Below, in pieces: positions 48,150 to 58,440 of a DNA stretch of 64,000 nt. Source of the DNA: Siphonodentalium dalli (lineage: Eukaryota > Mollusca > Scaphopoda > Gadilida > Siphonodentaliidae); contig CP136061.1 of the NCBI GenBank assembly GCA_032622095.1, positions 131,572,087-131,636,086 of the forward strand, written 5' to 3'. The notes under the pieces were generated by a model. It saw only the letters and a program-made list of their open reading frames with translations, searched no databases and had not been told where the DNA came from. The number at the start of each line of letters is the position of its first letter. The stretch's first letter is position 1. The translations under genes and the position numbers were made by a program.

Positions 48150-48650
48150 CAGTTGTCGTGGGGGCAATCAGGACATCCTTTGTTTTTGCACTTGACGTTG
48201 TCAGAGTACCGGGTTATGGTGCTTTTCGTAATACGTTTTTAAAGTATGTGTCTACTTTGTTGAGATGTCAAGTCGTTTTCTAAACTGTTCCATACGGTGG
48301 GAAATGCGTGAATGGCAGGTGTTCACTGAATGACGTTCTCGGTGTCTTGAGGAATAGAGGGTGTTTATTCCTGGTGACAAGTCCAGTTGTGCGTTTAGTA
48401 AACATTTGTAAAAAAGATCCAGGTAGGCGATTATAGTACCAGTCATGTATGAAAATTGTAGCGTGAACCTTGTAAGATCATATACTTTCAAAATATTTTC
48501 TTTTTTAAACAGCGGTTCTGTGTGACTCCTAAACTTTTTATTGCACACGGTTCGTGTGGCTCTTTTTTATAGCAGGAATACTTGTTTAACTTCGGGAACA
48601 TGCATGGCCCCATATTTGAATTCCGTAAACCAAATGACTTTGGATAAGTG
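48150..48650 (-). pseudogene. Non-LTR reverse transcriptase tail
   Basis: The minus frame encodes KRATRTVCNKKFRSHTEPLF then KKENILKVYDLTRF, matching the 'KRA.R......H..PLF...IL...D' block that follows the thumb of many LINE reverse transcriptases. It ends LKTYYEKHHN. It has one internal stop and no catalytic core. It differs from the 18 and 31 kb RT copies, so it is a second LINE lineage. Confidence 0.72.
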
Positions 48651-48699
48651 CATAATATAGTGATTTTAGTGCACCACTAGGGAAAAAGTTTTTGACTTT

Positions 48700-48905
48700 G
48701 TTGATGTGGTATATTGCATGAGCCAATTTGAAATGTTGAACGGGCATGTCGGACGGTCAAAATGTGTCCCTTTCTGTATTCGGATATAACACTTATATTA
48801 CGTGTCGTTTACACAACCCACGACTGACTACCGTCGTTATATTTGAGTTAAACTGAAATCGGGAAATCTGCTGATCACCATTTTAGGTGTTAACTTGCTG
48901 ATCAG
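48700..48905. repeat. Outlying diverged monomer of the 180-bp satellite
   Basis: GAAATGTTGAACGGGCATG, GGTCAAAATGTGTCCCTTTC and AAATCTGCTGATCA follow the same order as the satellite unit at 45.3-47.0 kb. Confidence 0.65.
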
Positions 48906-49030
48906 CAGCTGATCCAGCGTTTTAGGTACACCCGGGAATATTCGCTATAAATCTTGTGTTTAAAGATCAAATAGCCCCAAAAGCTTGTGCCACAAATATT
49001 TAACTGGACAGGGTGGCAAGGAATCCCGTC

Positions 49031-49474
49031 AAAGGTACTCAATCCGATTCGATGGTCCCCATATCATCAGATTCCAACCACAACAACATTTTTTTAAATG
49101 CCGCTTCAGTTATCAGAATCGATAAATTGCCCAAAAATAATGCGAACCACAGTCAACTATATAGTATAAAATTGCCCAAAACCTGTTATTAATCAACATT
49201 TTGTTCAACGAAATTTCGCCGGTTTGTCAAATATCTGACACAAAAAAGCCACTTGATTTTAGAATTATCTACTCTTCATCCGCAATTTGGTCCGAGACCG
49301 TCTTCTCGTCGACGTTTAACTGGGCCACTAAAATTTATCGTTGGTGAATTTTTTTTTTGGAGATCACTCTGAGCTTTGATGGGTGAGTTCCTCGACTAGA
49401 ATAAAATATTTTACCCCCCCCCCAAGCTAAATAAATAGTAATTGAGGGTCGCTTACTCGGATTATGCATCTTTA
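49031..49474 (-). mobile_element. GGTACTCAATCCGAT MITE family, copy 4
   Basis: Reverse orientation: AAAGGTACTCAATCCGATTC at the left, degenerate right end GGATTATGCATCTTTAA. It shares CATATCATCAGATTCCAACC and CCGAGACCGTCTTCTCG with the family. Confidence 0.88.
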
Positions 49475-49755
49475 ACCACTACCGGCCCAGCTATCATAAT
49501 TTAACAATAATTCAAGTACCACTCAATTATTTGAATTACTATAATCCTGCTTAATATATTCTTCAATTCTGACGTCGTTCTTTCTCACACCATCTACATT
49601 AGAGGGGGACGTACTGTACACTAAATCCGGCCATTTAATCAGCTCATATTATACTCAACAGAATATATGCAACAAATGAATGAATTTGAGCCATGAGTGA
49701 GTGCAAAATACACTCATATGCTCTACGATCGATGTAAACAACATGGCAATTATTA

Positions 49756-50262
49756 CAAGAAAACCATAGTCAGAAATGGTAACGCGCTCAAGATCATATT
49801 ATATATTATATACCCATGCTTGTAATTATAGAATATAAAATATATTGGTTTCGCGAATGACCAACTCAGAATTCCGTTAAAATAACAATAACAACCAGCA
49901 CCTAATTAACGAACCGGCGGCCGACTCGCCGTCTCCGACCACAACCATCAGTGGGCTGCAGAACGAAACATATCTATACAAGTTGAAATATAAGACTTAC
50001 AAATTATCTTTTAAATTTCTTTTATTGGTAATTGACATAGCTTGTCACAAACCAAAAATCAACATTATTGACTTAATAATGTAAAGGACAATAAACGAAA
50101 TTGAAATTCCCAACTACACATTTTACCGGACTCGGCCTCCTGGTCGCGCAGTTCGACTTTTAAACCGGAAAAACCAATTATCTATAAATAAAATGCCCAT
50201 CGGACAACAGCTATCAAGAATTTGCAGAACAGCATACACGCGGCGCGCGCTAATGAAAATGA
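49756..50262 (+). mobile_element. Short member of the GTAACGCCCTC-ended family
   Basis: 5' block GAAAACCATAGTCAGAAATG with GTAACGCGCTC; 3' block CTATAAATAAAATGCCCATC ending GCGCGCGCTAATG. The substitutions at both ends are complementary (CGCGCTC / GCGCGC), as expected of paired termini. There is no RT fragment inside. Confidence 0.75.
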
Positions 50263-50770
50263 GTTTATGACTCGAATCCATGGCTCAAATTCATTCATTT
50301 GTTGCATATAGGCTGTTGAGTCTAAAAGGAGATGGTCCCATAAATGGCCGGATTTAGTGTACAGTTCTTCTTTAACTATACATATGTAGTGAAAATTAAG
50401 TAATGATATACTTTCATGACTTTGTTATACAGCTGACTGTTGCCCGAAATCAGCGTTCAAATAACTAACAAGAAGCAAACACTATAATAACAATCGAAGA
50501 CATGTAAACTGTAAATTCAATATTTATCATATAGAGGTGTGCATTATTATTATACCCATATACGAGCCGGCTGTGCCAGCTGTGTGAATTTACGAACCCC
50601 TATAAATATGTTGGTCATTTTCAGGGTCCCGTGACAATTTCTATACGACACGTTTTGCTTTGTATAATGCATCTTTAGTATGCCCATACTTAGTGCATGT
50701 TTCTTTCTTTATCCCCTTTGACCCACACACACATTATTTCCCACACTCATCCCTGTAATATATATCTTAA
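50263..50770. other. Unassigned stretch
   Basis: No gene or repeat recognised. Confidence 0.4.
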
Positions 50771-50789
50771 GTAAATTAAGTAGGATCTT

Positions 50790-51061
50790 TCTATCGATCT
50801 GTGTGACTGTCTGTATGTTCGCGTTCTCCCAGGACTGATGTCAACCAAATTTGGTGTGATAACGTAGTATGTGCACGTAGAAACTACCCACCACCAGAAA
50901 GCAATTGACAAACTTGCCCAAATACACGAATCGGGACATCTCCCCCTAGCATGGAATATACGGATCGGGGCTTATCGGGATTAGAACCAGCTTCGCCCTC
51001 GCTGGGCGGCTTGTTGGCCCAAATGTCTCCAGCATCTTACCTACTAAGCCACAGGGCCCCC
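50790..51061 (-). mobile_element. tRNA-derived SINE
   Basis: On the minus strand, from 51061, the sequence opens GGGGGCCCTG, then A-box-like TGGCTTAGTAGG (51051-51040) and B-box-like GGTTCTAATCC (50998-50988), then GATAAGCCCC. The tRNA-like head is about 87 nt, long for a tRNA. It is followed by a non-tRNA body with CCAAATTTGGTTGACATC and a GACAGTCACACAG tail. The boxes diverge slightly from consensus, so this is a SINE or tRNA pseudogene rather than a working tRNA gene. Confidence 0.65.
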
Positions 51062-52035
51062 GTTAATGGAGAAATAAATCATAAATGGTCTTTATCATAT
51101 ATAATTTTCTTAGTTCCGACCAAAAGTTGAAAGTCTATATATGACCACCAAACCCTCATGCGAGTGGGCTCATAGCATATGTTCCATCTCGTGCATACTG
51201 GTAAAAAGTGAACTTAAATGTATGGTGTCCAATCGGATGGGGTATTTGTCAAAAGCGTGTTTTGATATTGAATACAATCTATAGATAACGTAATTCTTTG
51301 TCGAACACGTGTTTTTGATTTTTTTTTATAGATATATACTGCTTCCTGGTTCTTGATGAGAAGATATATAGAACTGCTTCATAATTACGTTGCATACCTG
51401 CGTGAATTCGATACCTAATCGATAATTCGTCAGTTGACCGCGTTAACCAGCGTAACATCTGGCATTGGATACATGTGATTGAACGATAAGCAATGGTTAT
51501 AACTGTCAGTCTCGGGCCCACAGGGTGGTTGATGTATGTCTAATTTACATGTAAACTATTTACGAATATAATTGGGTTCTTACTCCACGGAACGGTGAGC
51601 TGTAGAAATGAATTCTGAGGTGAGTTGAGTATTTCAAAAATATACGGTATTATGCGTTGGGTATTGCTGTTAAAATAGTCATATCCGTTAAAACCGCCAT
51701 AAACAGAAAGAATATTATATTATATTATATTATTATAGACAATTTTTGTTCATATGCCAATCATGACTATCGCGTAAATTGCATGTTATTGTCATGTTAG
51801 TACACTGTTCTATGTAAACAAACGACGTGTTATGAAAACAAACAGTATACTTAAAGGGTATGCGATAAGCAAAACACGAGAGACGACGAAAACAATCATG
51901 GATTTTAATACATTTGAGAGGTTGAAAATATTATTTGTTTTCTCCATTTCGCTACCAAGAACTGCTAGAACAATTATTAATTTCACACAACAACAATCCA
52001 ATCAACAAATAGCTTATTGTCTTGGCTATATATGA
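51062..52035. other. Unassigned stretch
   Basis: Short TTATA pentamer run at 51715-51735. Overlapping frames on both strands at 51810-52035 are AT-driven and not supported. Confidence 0.45.
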
Positions 52036-52038
52036 CTC

Positions 52039-52473
52039 AGGGTACGTTCATACGCTGGCAATATTTCACTGCAAACTGCAAAAATGCCAGCTGCAAAATT
52101 GCCAAAACGGATTCATTTCTGCCAGTTGTCAACAAATAATCGTTGTAGTGATCATGTATACGACAGCGGTTTTTGCGTGATTGCTGATATCGCTGAGCTA
52201 TTTACAATATATTCAGAGCACAGTGCGAGTTGGTTTCTTGGGCCAGTCAAAATAATGTCACCTGCTATAATGGAGTATGAGATCGGCACGACCGGCTCCA
52301 TCGATGGGATGCTGCTGATATATGAGTACCACAAACGGCACATACAGAGGAGATGGTGGGTCCGCACTTGGCTCAACGGGCGACTTTCCAACTTTCGAGA
52401 AATCCCATTGGTACCCACCGGCGTTGTATTGGAGTTTTCAACTGGTACCACAAGCTTTCAAACTGTCGGTTGA
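52039..52473 (+). pseudogene. Possible PIF/Harbinger transposase N-terminal fragment
   Basis: A left terminus GGGTACGTTCATACGCTGGC is followed 25 bp later by a 130-codon frame (52084-52473). Around residues 89-100 it contains RRWWVRTWLNGR, which resembles the RRWWV(R/H)PW motif near the start of Harbinger transposases. The residues before it show no match I recognise, and the DDE domain is absent. Alternative: chance frame inside a MITE. Confidence 0.45.
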
Positions 52474-52489
52474 TATTCCCAACCTAACA

Positions 52490-53220
52490 TGTTTCGGATA
52501 AGGCCACATTGAATTTTAAACAACTAATGTGAAGGGTTACTATTGGAACTTTTCTTAATAACATCTCTATTCATGGCTCAGATATATTCCGCATACTAAG
52601 AAATGAAAACAAAGTTTAGAGACCAAGACTAAAGTTCACTAAACGTCAATATGTACAAACAGGACGAAGGAGTAACGTGGGAATTGATTAATAATTAGGC
52701 TACCATCCCAATTCATTTAGAATATAACATGCCGATATTTTTCGCGTATACCTAAATGAAAAAGTTCACTAAACGATGTTAAATATTATAACATGTTAAA
52801 CACCGTATACCATCCTCAATTCCCCATTCAATATAATAGTAGATCATCATAGCATTCCGATTTATGTCACATGAACATAAATGAAAGAGTTTCAAATAAC
52901 AATGCAAAAAACAGGTTACAGAACAATAGAAACACACAACGCGCGGTGCAGAGCACATCAATTTCACCACTTATATTCAGACGGCTGTATCTCCTAAACG
53001 CCTCGACATGCCGAGCTGCCCGATTCGTCATTTTAACGGCGACATGCTCAGCTATATCATGATGTACAAGTTGAATCTGCGCATGTGCGTATATAGAACT
53101 AGCCCCCCCCCCCCGTTGAAAAATTAAGCTGAGATTTTTCCACAATGCGACTTGTGGTATGCATGTTTCAAATCATGTGCACCCACATTGAAATTGTGAG
53201 TTTCACTCAGTAGGCAGCAT
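52490..53220 (+). pseudogene. Decayed retroelement-derived copy, 5' part
   Basis: Collinear with 8730-9130 (GGCCACATTG, CTTAATAACATCTCTATTCA, GGAGTAACGTGGGAATTG, AACATGCCGATATTT). A + frame at 52880-53062 is open but unremarkable, and a C tract lies at 53104-53113. Confidence 0.6.
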
Positions 53221-53240
53221 TTTATAAATATGGTGTGTTG

Positions 53241-53306
53241 GGCGACGAGATATCTCGTCGCCGGCATACATATGGCGTTTTTCGGGCGACGAGATATCTC
53301 GTCGCC
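53241..53306. repeat. Two perfect 22-bp palindromes
   Basis: GCGACGAGATATCTCGTCGC, with one further paired G/C at each end, occurs at 53241-53262 and again at 53285-53306, separated by 22 bp. Each is self-complementary through its EcoRV-like centre. Confidence 0.97.
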
Positions 53307-53309
53307 GGC

Positions 53310-53566
53310 ACTGAATGTGTTAGAAGGTTCCCTGTCAAAACTTCAAAAAGTTCTAAGTCTTTGTACTGATGGAATATGATCTCGACGGGCGTTAGCCAGA
53401 TTAGAGATTCATAGCATGATCTACCGATATGATAGCTATTTTTCCAGACACTATAGCTGGGATGATAATGAGAGCATATACCTTGAATTCGTGCCGTGTT
53501 CAAGACCTCAAAAAGGACTAGGTCCTTAAAACGGTGAGAATAAAGACAATGAAGTGGGTTCAACAT
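53310..53566. repeat. Pair of diverged direct repeats next to palindromes
   Basis: GTCAAAACTTCAAAAAGTTC at 53334 and GTTCAAGACCTCAAAAAGGA at 53499 lie in similar context; the minus-strand 115-codon frame over both has repeated LFEVL blocks. Probably part of the same non-coding element as the palindromes. Confidence 0.55.
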
Positions 53567-53577
53567 TTCTTCTCAAA

Positions 53578-53712
53578 AATACGCACATAATCGACCTATA
53601 ATGTAATATACGCATATAATTGACCTATAATGTATAATACCCACATAATCGACCTAAAATATAAAATACGCACATAATCTACTTATAAAGTTAAATACTC
53701 ATATATCGACCG
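53578..53712. repeat. 30-bp minisatellite
   Basis: Four to five units of ACGCACATAATCGACCTATA with an ATGTAATAT-type tail. Confidence 0.92.
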
Positions 53713-53757
53713 AATTCCCGTTCCAATTACTCGGTGTGAACTTTTTAGCATGCGGGT

Positions 53758-53966
53758 AACAAGCCATGGTTCAAGAAAGCATGTCGAGACGCCTACCGAA
53801 ATAACCACAAAGCGATACGTGAATATACAACGCTACAAGATCGCTGATGCTCCCTCTGAAATAGAAAACGAGTACGACAATACACAAGTACCGTTCTAAT
53901 CATATTTCGCCCATTGGCCCATTGACAAGTAAAAGACACCTCCACAGAAAACACCCATAGAGGGCG
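53758..53966 (+). pseudogene. LINE endonuclease-RT linker fragment and shared 3' end
   Basis: A frame reads NKPWFKKACRDAYRNNHKAI before a stop. This 'KPWF...C..A' pattern follows the endonuclease domain in non-LTR elements. The segment ends GAGGGCGTAATAAG, the terminus shared with the 7.7, 9.5, 18.8 and 31.7 kb copies. Confidence 0.65.
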
Positions 53967-53974
53967 TAATAAGA

Positions 53975-54632
53975 TTGGGTGGATCGTTGATAAAATATTA
54001 AAAAGAAATGTACATGTAGAGGCGGCGGAAGAAGAACAAAATTCGTGGTCACATTTTTTTTGTCATGGCGGGGGAGGGACGTGGCCTATTTTTTTTTATC
54101 ATCGTGGGGCCCCATATGGGTGAGATAATCAGGTCAATTACCGCATTGGTAGTTCGGCAGATATTCTTTGAGTTTACTCTAAACAGAACGTATACATCGT
54201 GTGGTGTCGGGGCCCGAGGAAGCGAGTCCGCTTGAGGGGGTATATAAATAAATATTAAAAAGAAATGCGTACAGTGGCGGCGGAAGATACAAAAACAGAG
54301 GAGGAATTGTTTGGGCAGGTGAGGGGGGCGTAGTGTAGTTTTTATGATGAGATAATCAGAGTGGGTTACCACATTGGAAGTTCACTACATATAGTTATTT
54401 ATTGAAAGAATACAAGATGTGACGTCAGTATGTCAGGCACCGGCGTCGCGAATATGTGCAAGGCGGAGTTGGGGGCGTAGCGACTAGTTTTTCTCGGTAA
54501 TTGGGATGTCTGCCGCATTGGTAGTCATGTAAATATTTGTTTACACTATAATCAGAAAGTATAGATATACATGTAGTGTTGACATATCAGGCGCCGGAGC
54601 AGCGAGTTTGCCATAGAGGGGAGAATTCTGGG
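53975..54632. repeat. Degenerate 250-bp tandem repeat
   Basis: AATATTAAAAAGAAATG with GGCGGCGGAAGA (53996 and 54254), GAGATAATCAG (54122 and 54350) and CATTGGTAGTTC/CATTGGAAGTTC recur in order. About two and a half units, with a third partial near 54510-54610. Confidence 0.8.
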
Positions 54633-54964
54633 GTATTAGCCCAGGAGATATTGGTCAACCTCTGCACCCCCCCCCCCCAGGACTCAACTTCACCACACTA
54701 ATTTTCTTTCTTAATGTCTCCTCTAATTTTTTTAATTAATTAATTAATTGTAAGAAAAAAAAGTGGCCGCAGAGACTCCAGACAAGATGGCGGCCATCAT
54801 GGCGGCCATTTTTTTTATATGCACCATGTCTCTTTGATCGCCGTTATAGTAAAGATGATATCACATGCGGTCTTGTTTTCCGCTCGATTCATTGTGCTAA
54901 TATAAAACCCTTACAAATTAGCCAAAAATCCGACACCAGAATCCAATATGGCGGCCGCCGAAAT

Positions 54965-55153
54965 GTGAAAATATGCTATTTTTCTGACATTTCACCACCT
55001 TTCGTTTGTCTCTGTGGGAAAATATTGGCATCTTGGCGTGATGTTATACATTTATCGTATATAAGAGTCATTGACGAACACACGGGGACCATAATATACA
55101 TTCATTGTGGGATATTTTTGTCCGATATCACGTTTTCCCAAATGCCAGTATAA
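54965..55153 (+). pseudogene. Short ORF within TIR, present in three copies
   Basis: A 62-codon frame containing PPFVCLCGKILASWRD is also open on the minus strand at 4861-5049 and partly at 59702-59850. The amino-acid changes between copies are frequent, so the open frame may simply reflect recent common origin rather than selection. Confidence 0.3.
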
Positions 55154-56138
55154 TTGTCCAAAGCCGACTCGACGCTAATAACGCGATGTAATGATTCGAA
55201 TAAATCAATGTTATTGCTATCACAACAACACCCATGCATATATATGTGCAGGAGATACTCGAGCTAGGATTCCTCTTATACCTGAGTTGAGGAATATTCA
55301 CCAAAGTCCTAGATGGCGGCCAAAATGGCCATCAGAAATAGAAAAATCGCCGAAAATCGCCTATTTTGACATCAGTGAGCGTTATTGTCATGACATCTCC
55401 ACACCTGCTTACTATTGTGAGTTGGGAACAATTAGGCGAAGAACTGCCCTTGTACCATATCGAAATAAAAGTCCCCCAAATCCAAAATGGCGCCCACAAT
55501 GGCGGACATATTTTGAAAAATCACCGAAATTCCCTCATATTCACATCATTGGGCATTATTGTCGAGACAACTCCACCCATGCTTACAGTTGAGTTGGAAA
55601 TACTGAGGTGAAGTAATTACCTTACATTTCATGCAAGATATGGTTTTCCAAATCGAAGATGGCGGCCAAAATGGCGACCGAAATTTGAAAACACGCCTAC
55701 ATTCCTTTACTTTCTTACGATGGGCATTATTGTTTCGCGATTTCTACCCACCATTACATGTTGATATGGAATATTGATATGAAGTATTCATTTGAGTTTG
55801 GCAATTGATACTCACAGTCAAGATGGCGGCTAAATTGGCGGCCAGAAATTCAAAAGAAATCGATCTTTTCACATAGTTGTCATAATATCGGTATGTTTGG
55901 ACGAAATTGTACATAAAGCATCTATTATTCAGCTTAAAACGTATCAGAGCGCATAGCATAGCTCGTATCCTTCCGGAAAGACGAAAACCCACAATTAATA
56001 TCGCGATATGGCATTTCGAAATCCATTCTCCACTTAGCGCCGATAATGGCCATAACCATAGGTGCGCCGAATAGTCATATTAGAACAATTACCTGATAAC
56101 AGATTCTGATTTGCCACGTCACGTCCATAATTATCTGG

Positions 56139-56275
56139 ACCAGCTTCCATTTCTTTGTCTGATAAATCAAGGTAGCTTACACCGACAAATTATTCAGCAC
56201 TTCGTGGGAGAAGGGTCCCTCTAACCATAACGTTTCAAACAATTCAATTTCCGGTGTCTAGCTTACGATTTTAAA
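56139..56275 (+). pseudogene. Inward-reading ORF at inner end of left TIR
   Basis: The block GRRVPLTITFQTIQFPVS parallels LGRRVPLIGMFQTIYMPVS in copy 1, with several neutral-looking changes and one in-frame stop upstream. It reads towards the interior, as on the other arm. Confidence 0.4.
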
Positions 56276-56278
56276 TAT

Positions 56279-56930
56279 TTGTTAAATATGGGATTTGTGC
56301 ATCATCTTGAACTAGAAAGGCATATGGTCGATGAATATACAAGCTTACAGAAGGTCATCTCTATGTATGTGTATCATACCCCATGGGGACAACGACATGT
56401 ACACCTGGCGAACCAGTTAGCTATTCACTTCTCAATAGATGGTTCGTCAACTCACAAACTTAGCGAACGCATTGGCATACGTGGACAACTTCGACAGTGT
56501 TTCGACGGTTGCTAGGTGTATCATTGCCTTGGAAAGATATATATCTGCTAAGGAGAAAACCATAATGTACCGACTACCCACACTTCTTGACGACGATCCT
56601 AAGCAAACTGTGTGACGTCTCGCAGTCGTCTCGTCGAATAGATCCCAGCAGAGAAGAACATACTCGTGGTGCTAGTTTGTGGACATGCGCCATGATAGTG
56701 GGAATGAAATGGGCCACGGTATACACCACCCCTATACCTGGAGCATGTTTAAGGTATAGAATGCCATGCGTGTCGGTGTTTTTTTGGTGTGGTAAGATTG
56801 TATTTCCACATCCGTTTCGAAGCCGTTCTGATTCAACTTGACCAGACGTACAATTTTGTCTGGATAATATTATGCTAGCCTCCCCCAGAACCGTCGGATG
56901 GACCAAAGGATAATGTCTTTATAGTATGAA
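56279..56930. pseudogene. Coding-like interior segment without counterpart in copy 1
   Basis: + frames 56279-56515 (HTPWGQRHVHLANQL) and 56587-56841 (REEHTRGASLWTCAMIVGMK) are separated by frame changes. Their composition looks protein-like, but no family is recognised and strand assignment is uncertain (a 111-codon frame is open on the minus strand at 56574-56906). Confidence 0.35.
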
Positions 56931-57119
56931 GGTATGCGTTTTTGTTATCCTCTCTCAGGGTTAGTGTCAGTATGTGTGCCGTATTATTCAAGAAAATGTC
57001 AGGAACTGTGGTGCATTTATATCACTATGTATTTAAAGAACAATGTATAGTCTCGACTGCAATGTATGTGGACGTTGGGGAACGTGACCTTTATGATCAT
57101 ATAGCTTTATATATAACTT

Positions 57120-57780
57120 TAGAATATAGTAGTTAATATGTCTCACGCAGAAAAATGGTCGGAATGGTGATGTTACCAATAAATCACTTGGTGTACCCAA
57201 AGTATGTTGAACTGAATGCACCCTTGTGTTGATGGCATTTGTACTTTCTTGAACAATACCCACCATCACCCAGCGTGAGCATGACATATCAACCAACTAT
57301 CAAAGGCGTCGCCTTTAAGACTACACCCCAGTCTGCGTGGGGCTTATACAGTAGTAGCCAATGGTACACGCCTGGTCCAGTTGATTAAGAACGGCTTCCA
57401 AACGGATGGGAACGTACATTCTTAGCATACAAGGAAAGCAAAGCCACGTATTGCATCATGTCTGAATCTAAAACATACCCAAAGAAGGGGCGGTGCAGTC
57501 ATGGTTCTATTTCATTTCCACTATCATGACACATGCCCACAAACTAGCACCGTGTGTATTGTTATTATCAGCTTAGATCTGTTCGGTGAGACGATTGCTG
57601 GACACCAACAAGATTGTTCTTAGGATCATGGTCAAGAAGTGTGGGTATATTATGCATTATGGTCTTCTGCGCCTTAGCAGAAAGGCATCCGTCAAATGTC
57701 AGGCTTTCAACATTCGAAGCCATATACAGAAGTTGTGTGGCTACGTCAGTGCATTAGATGAGTGTGTGAATTGATGAACC
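57120..57780 (+). pseudogene. Second broken copy of the interior protein
   Basis: Collinear with 2840-3535: MVGMVMLP, a deletion of about 40 bp after LNA, ISTK-type and FRLHP blocks shifted in frame, then KKCGYIMHYGLLRL and AFNIRSHIQKLCGYVSALDE. Differently placed indels from copy 1 show independent decay. Confidence 0.55.
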
Positions 57781-57829
57781 ATATATTGAGAAGTGGTTGT
57801 TTGGAAAGATCACCATGTGTATTTATGAT

Positions 57830-58440
57830 CTCACCCCAGATGGAACTATGCATGCACAAAGGGAGCAACTGCATCTCATCCTAAAAGTCCCAGACTCTTC
57901 AAATTCTGATAAGAGGCTCTTTTGTAGTTTGGCGGATTGAATGGTATTATTTTGCATCACAGAAGTCATATGCAATCTGAGTATTGAACACCATCGACTT
58001 TTTTTGCTTCCACAGATATGAGTACGTACATCTATGACAATTGAGCCTTGTAAATTAATATGGAAAGCCTTCATTTATTTTCATACAGAAGAACCAGAGG
58101 ACAAGATGCATTTTCGTCCCATGTACATGCCTGATGTATCAAACAAATATATTCTTGCCTAAAAACATTTATTGAATATAAATGATCGAGTTGGCAACAT
58201 GCAGTACATTATTATACATTGAACACAGAATAGCTACATTTATGCATATGCTTGTTTTCATTCAATTAATATTTTTGGGAAAGAATGGGGCTCTCAGTTG
58301 CTGGTACAAACTTCTATATATGGTAATATGAACTTAAAATTGTAATTTGCTAAATGAAATTACAATTTTAATTTGCACTATTAAGACTCCACATATTAGC
58401 TCCTGAGTTAGGGGCTATCGTTGGACGAATTACCATAAGC
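57830..58440. other. Interior segment specific to copy 2
   Basis: It replaces the 3575-3730 segment of copy 1. It includes a short hairpin (AAATTGTAATTTGC / AAATTACAATTTTAA) near 58335-58370. No recognised product. Confidence 0.4.

Noticed and set aside
51810-52035. Overlapping frames on both strands
   Set aside because: Short, AT-driven, with no recognisable motif and no repeat copy to support coding.
55191-55592. 134-codon frame with internally repeated blocks in the left TIR
   Set aside because: The internal repetition follows the roughly 170-bp DNA subrepeats of the TIR, and the related frame at 59184-59477 simply mirrors it; a structural by-product is the simpler explanation.
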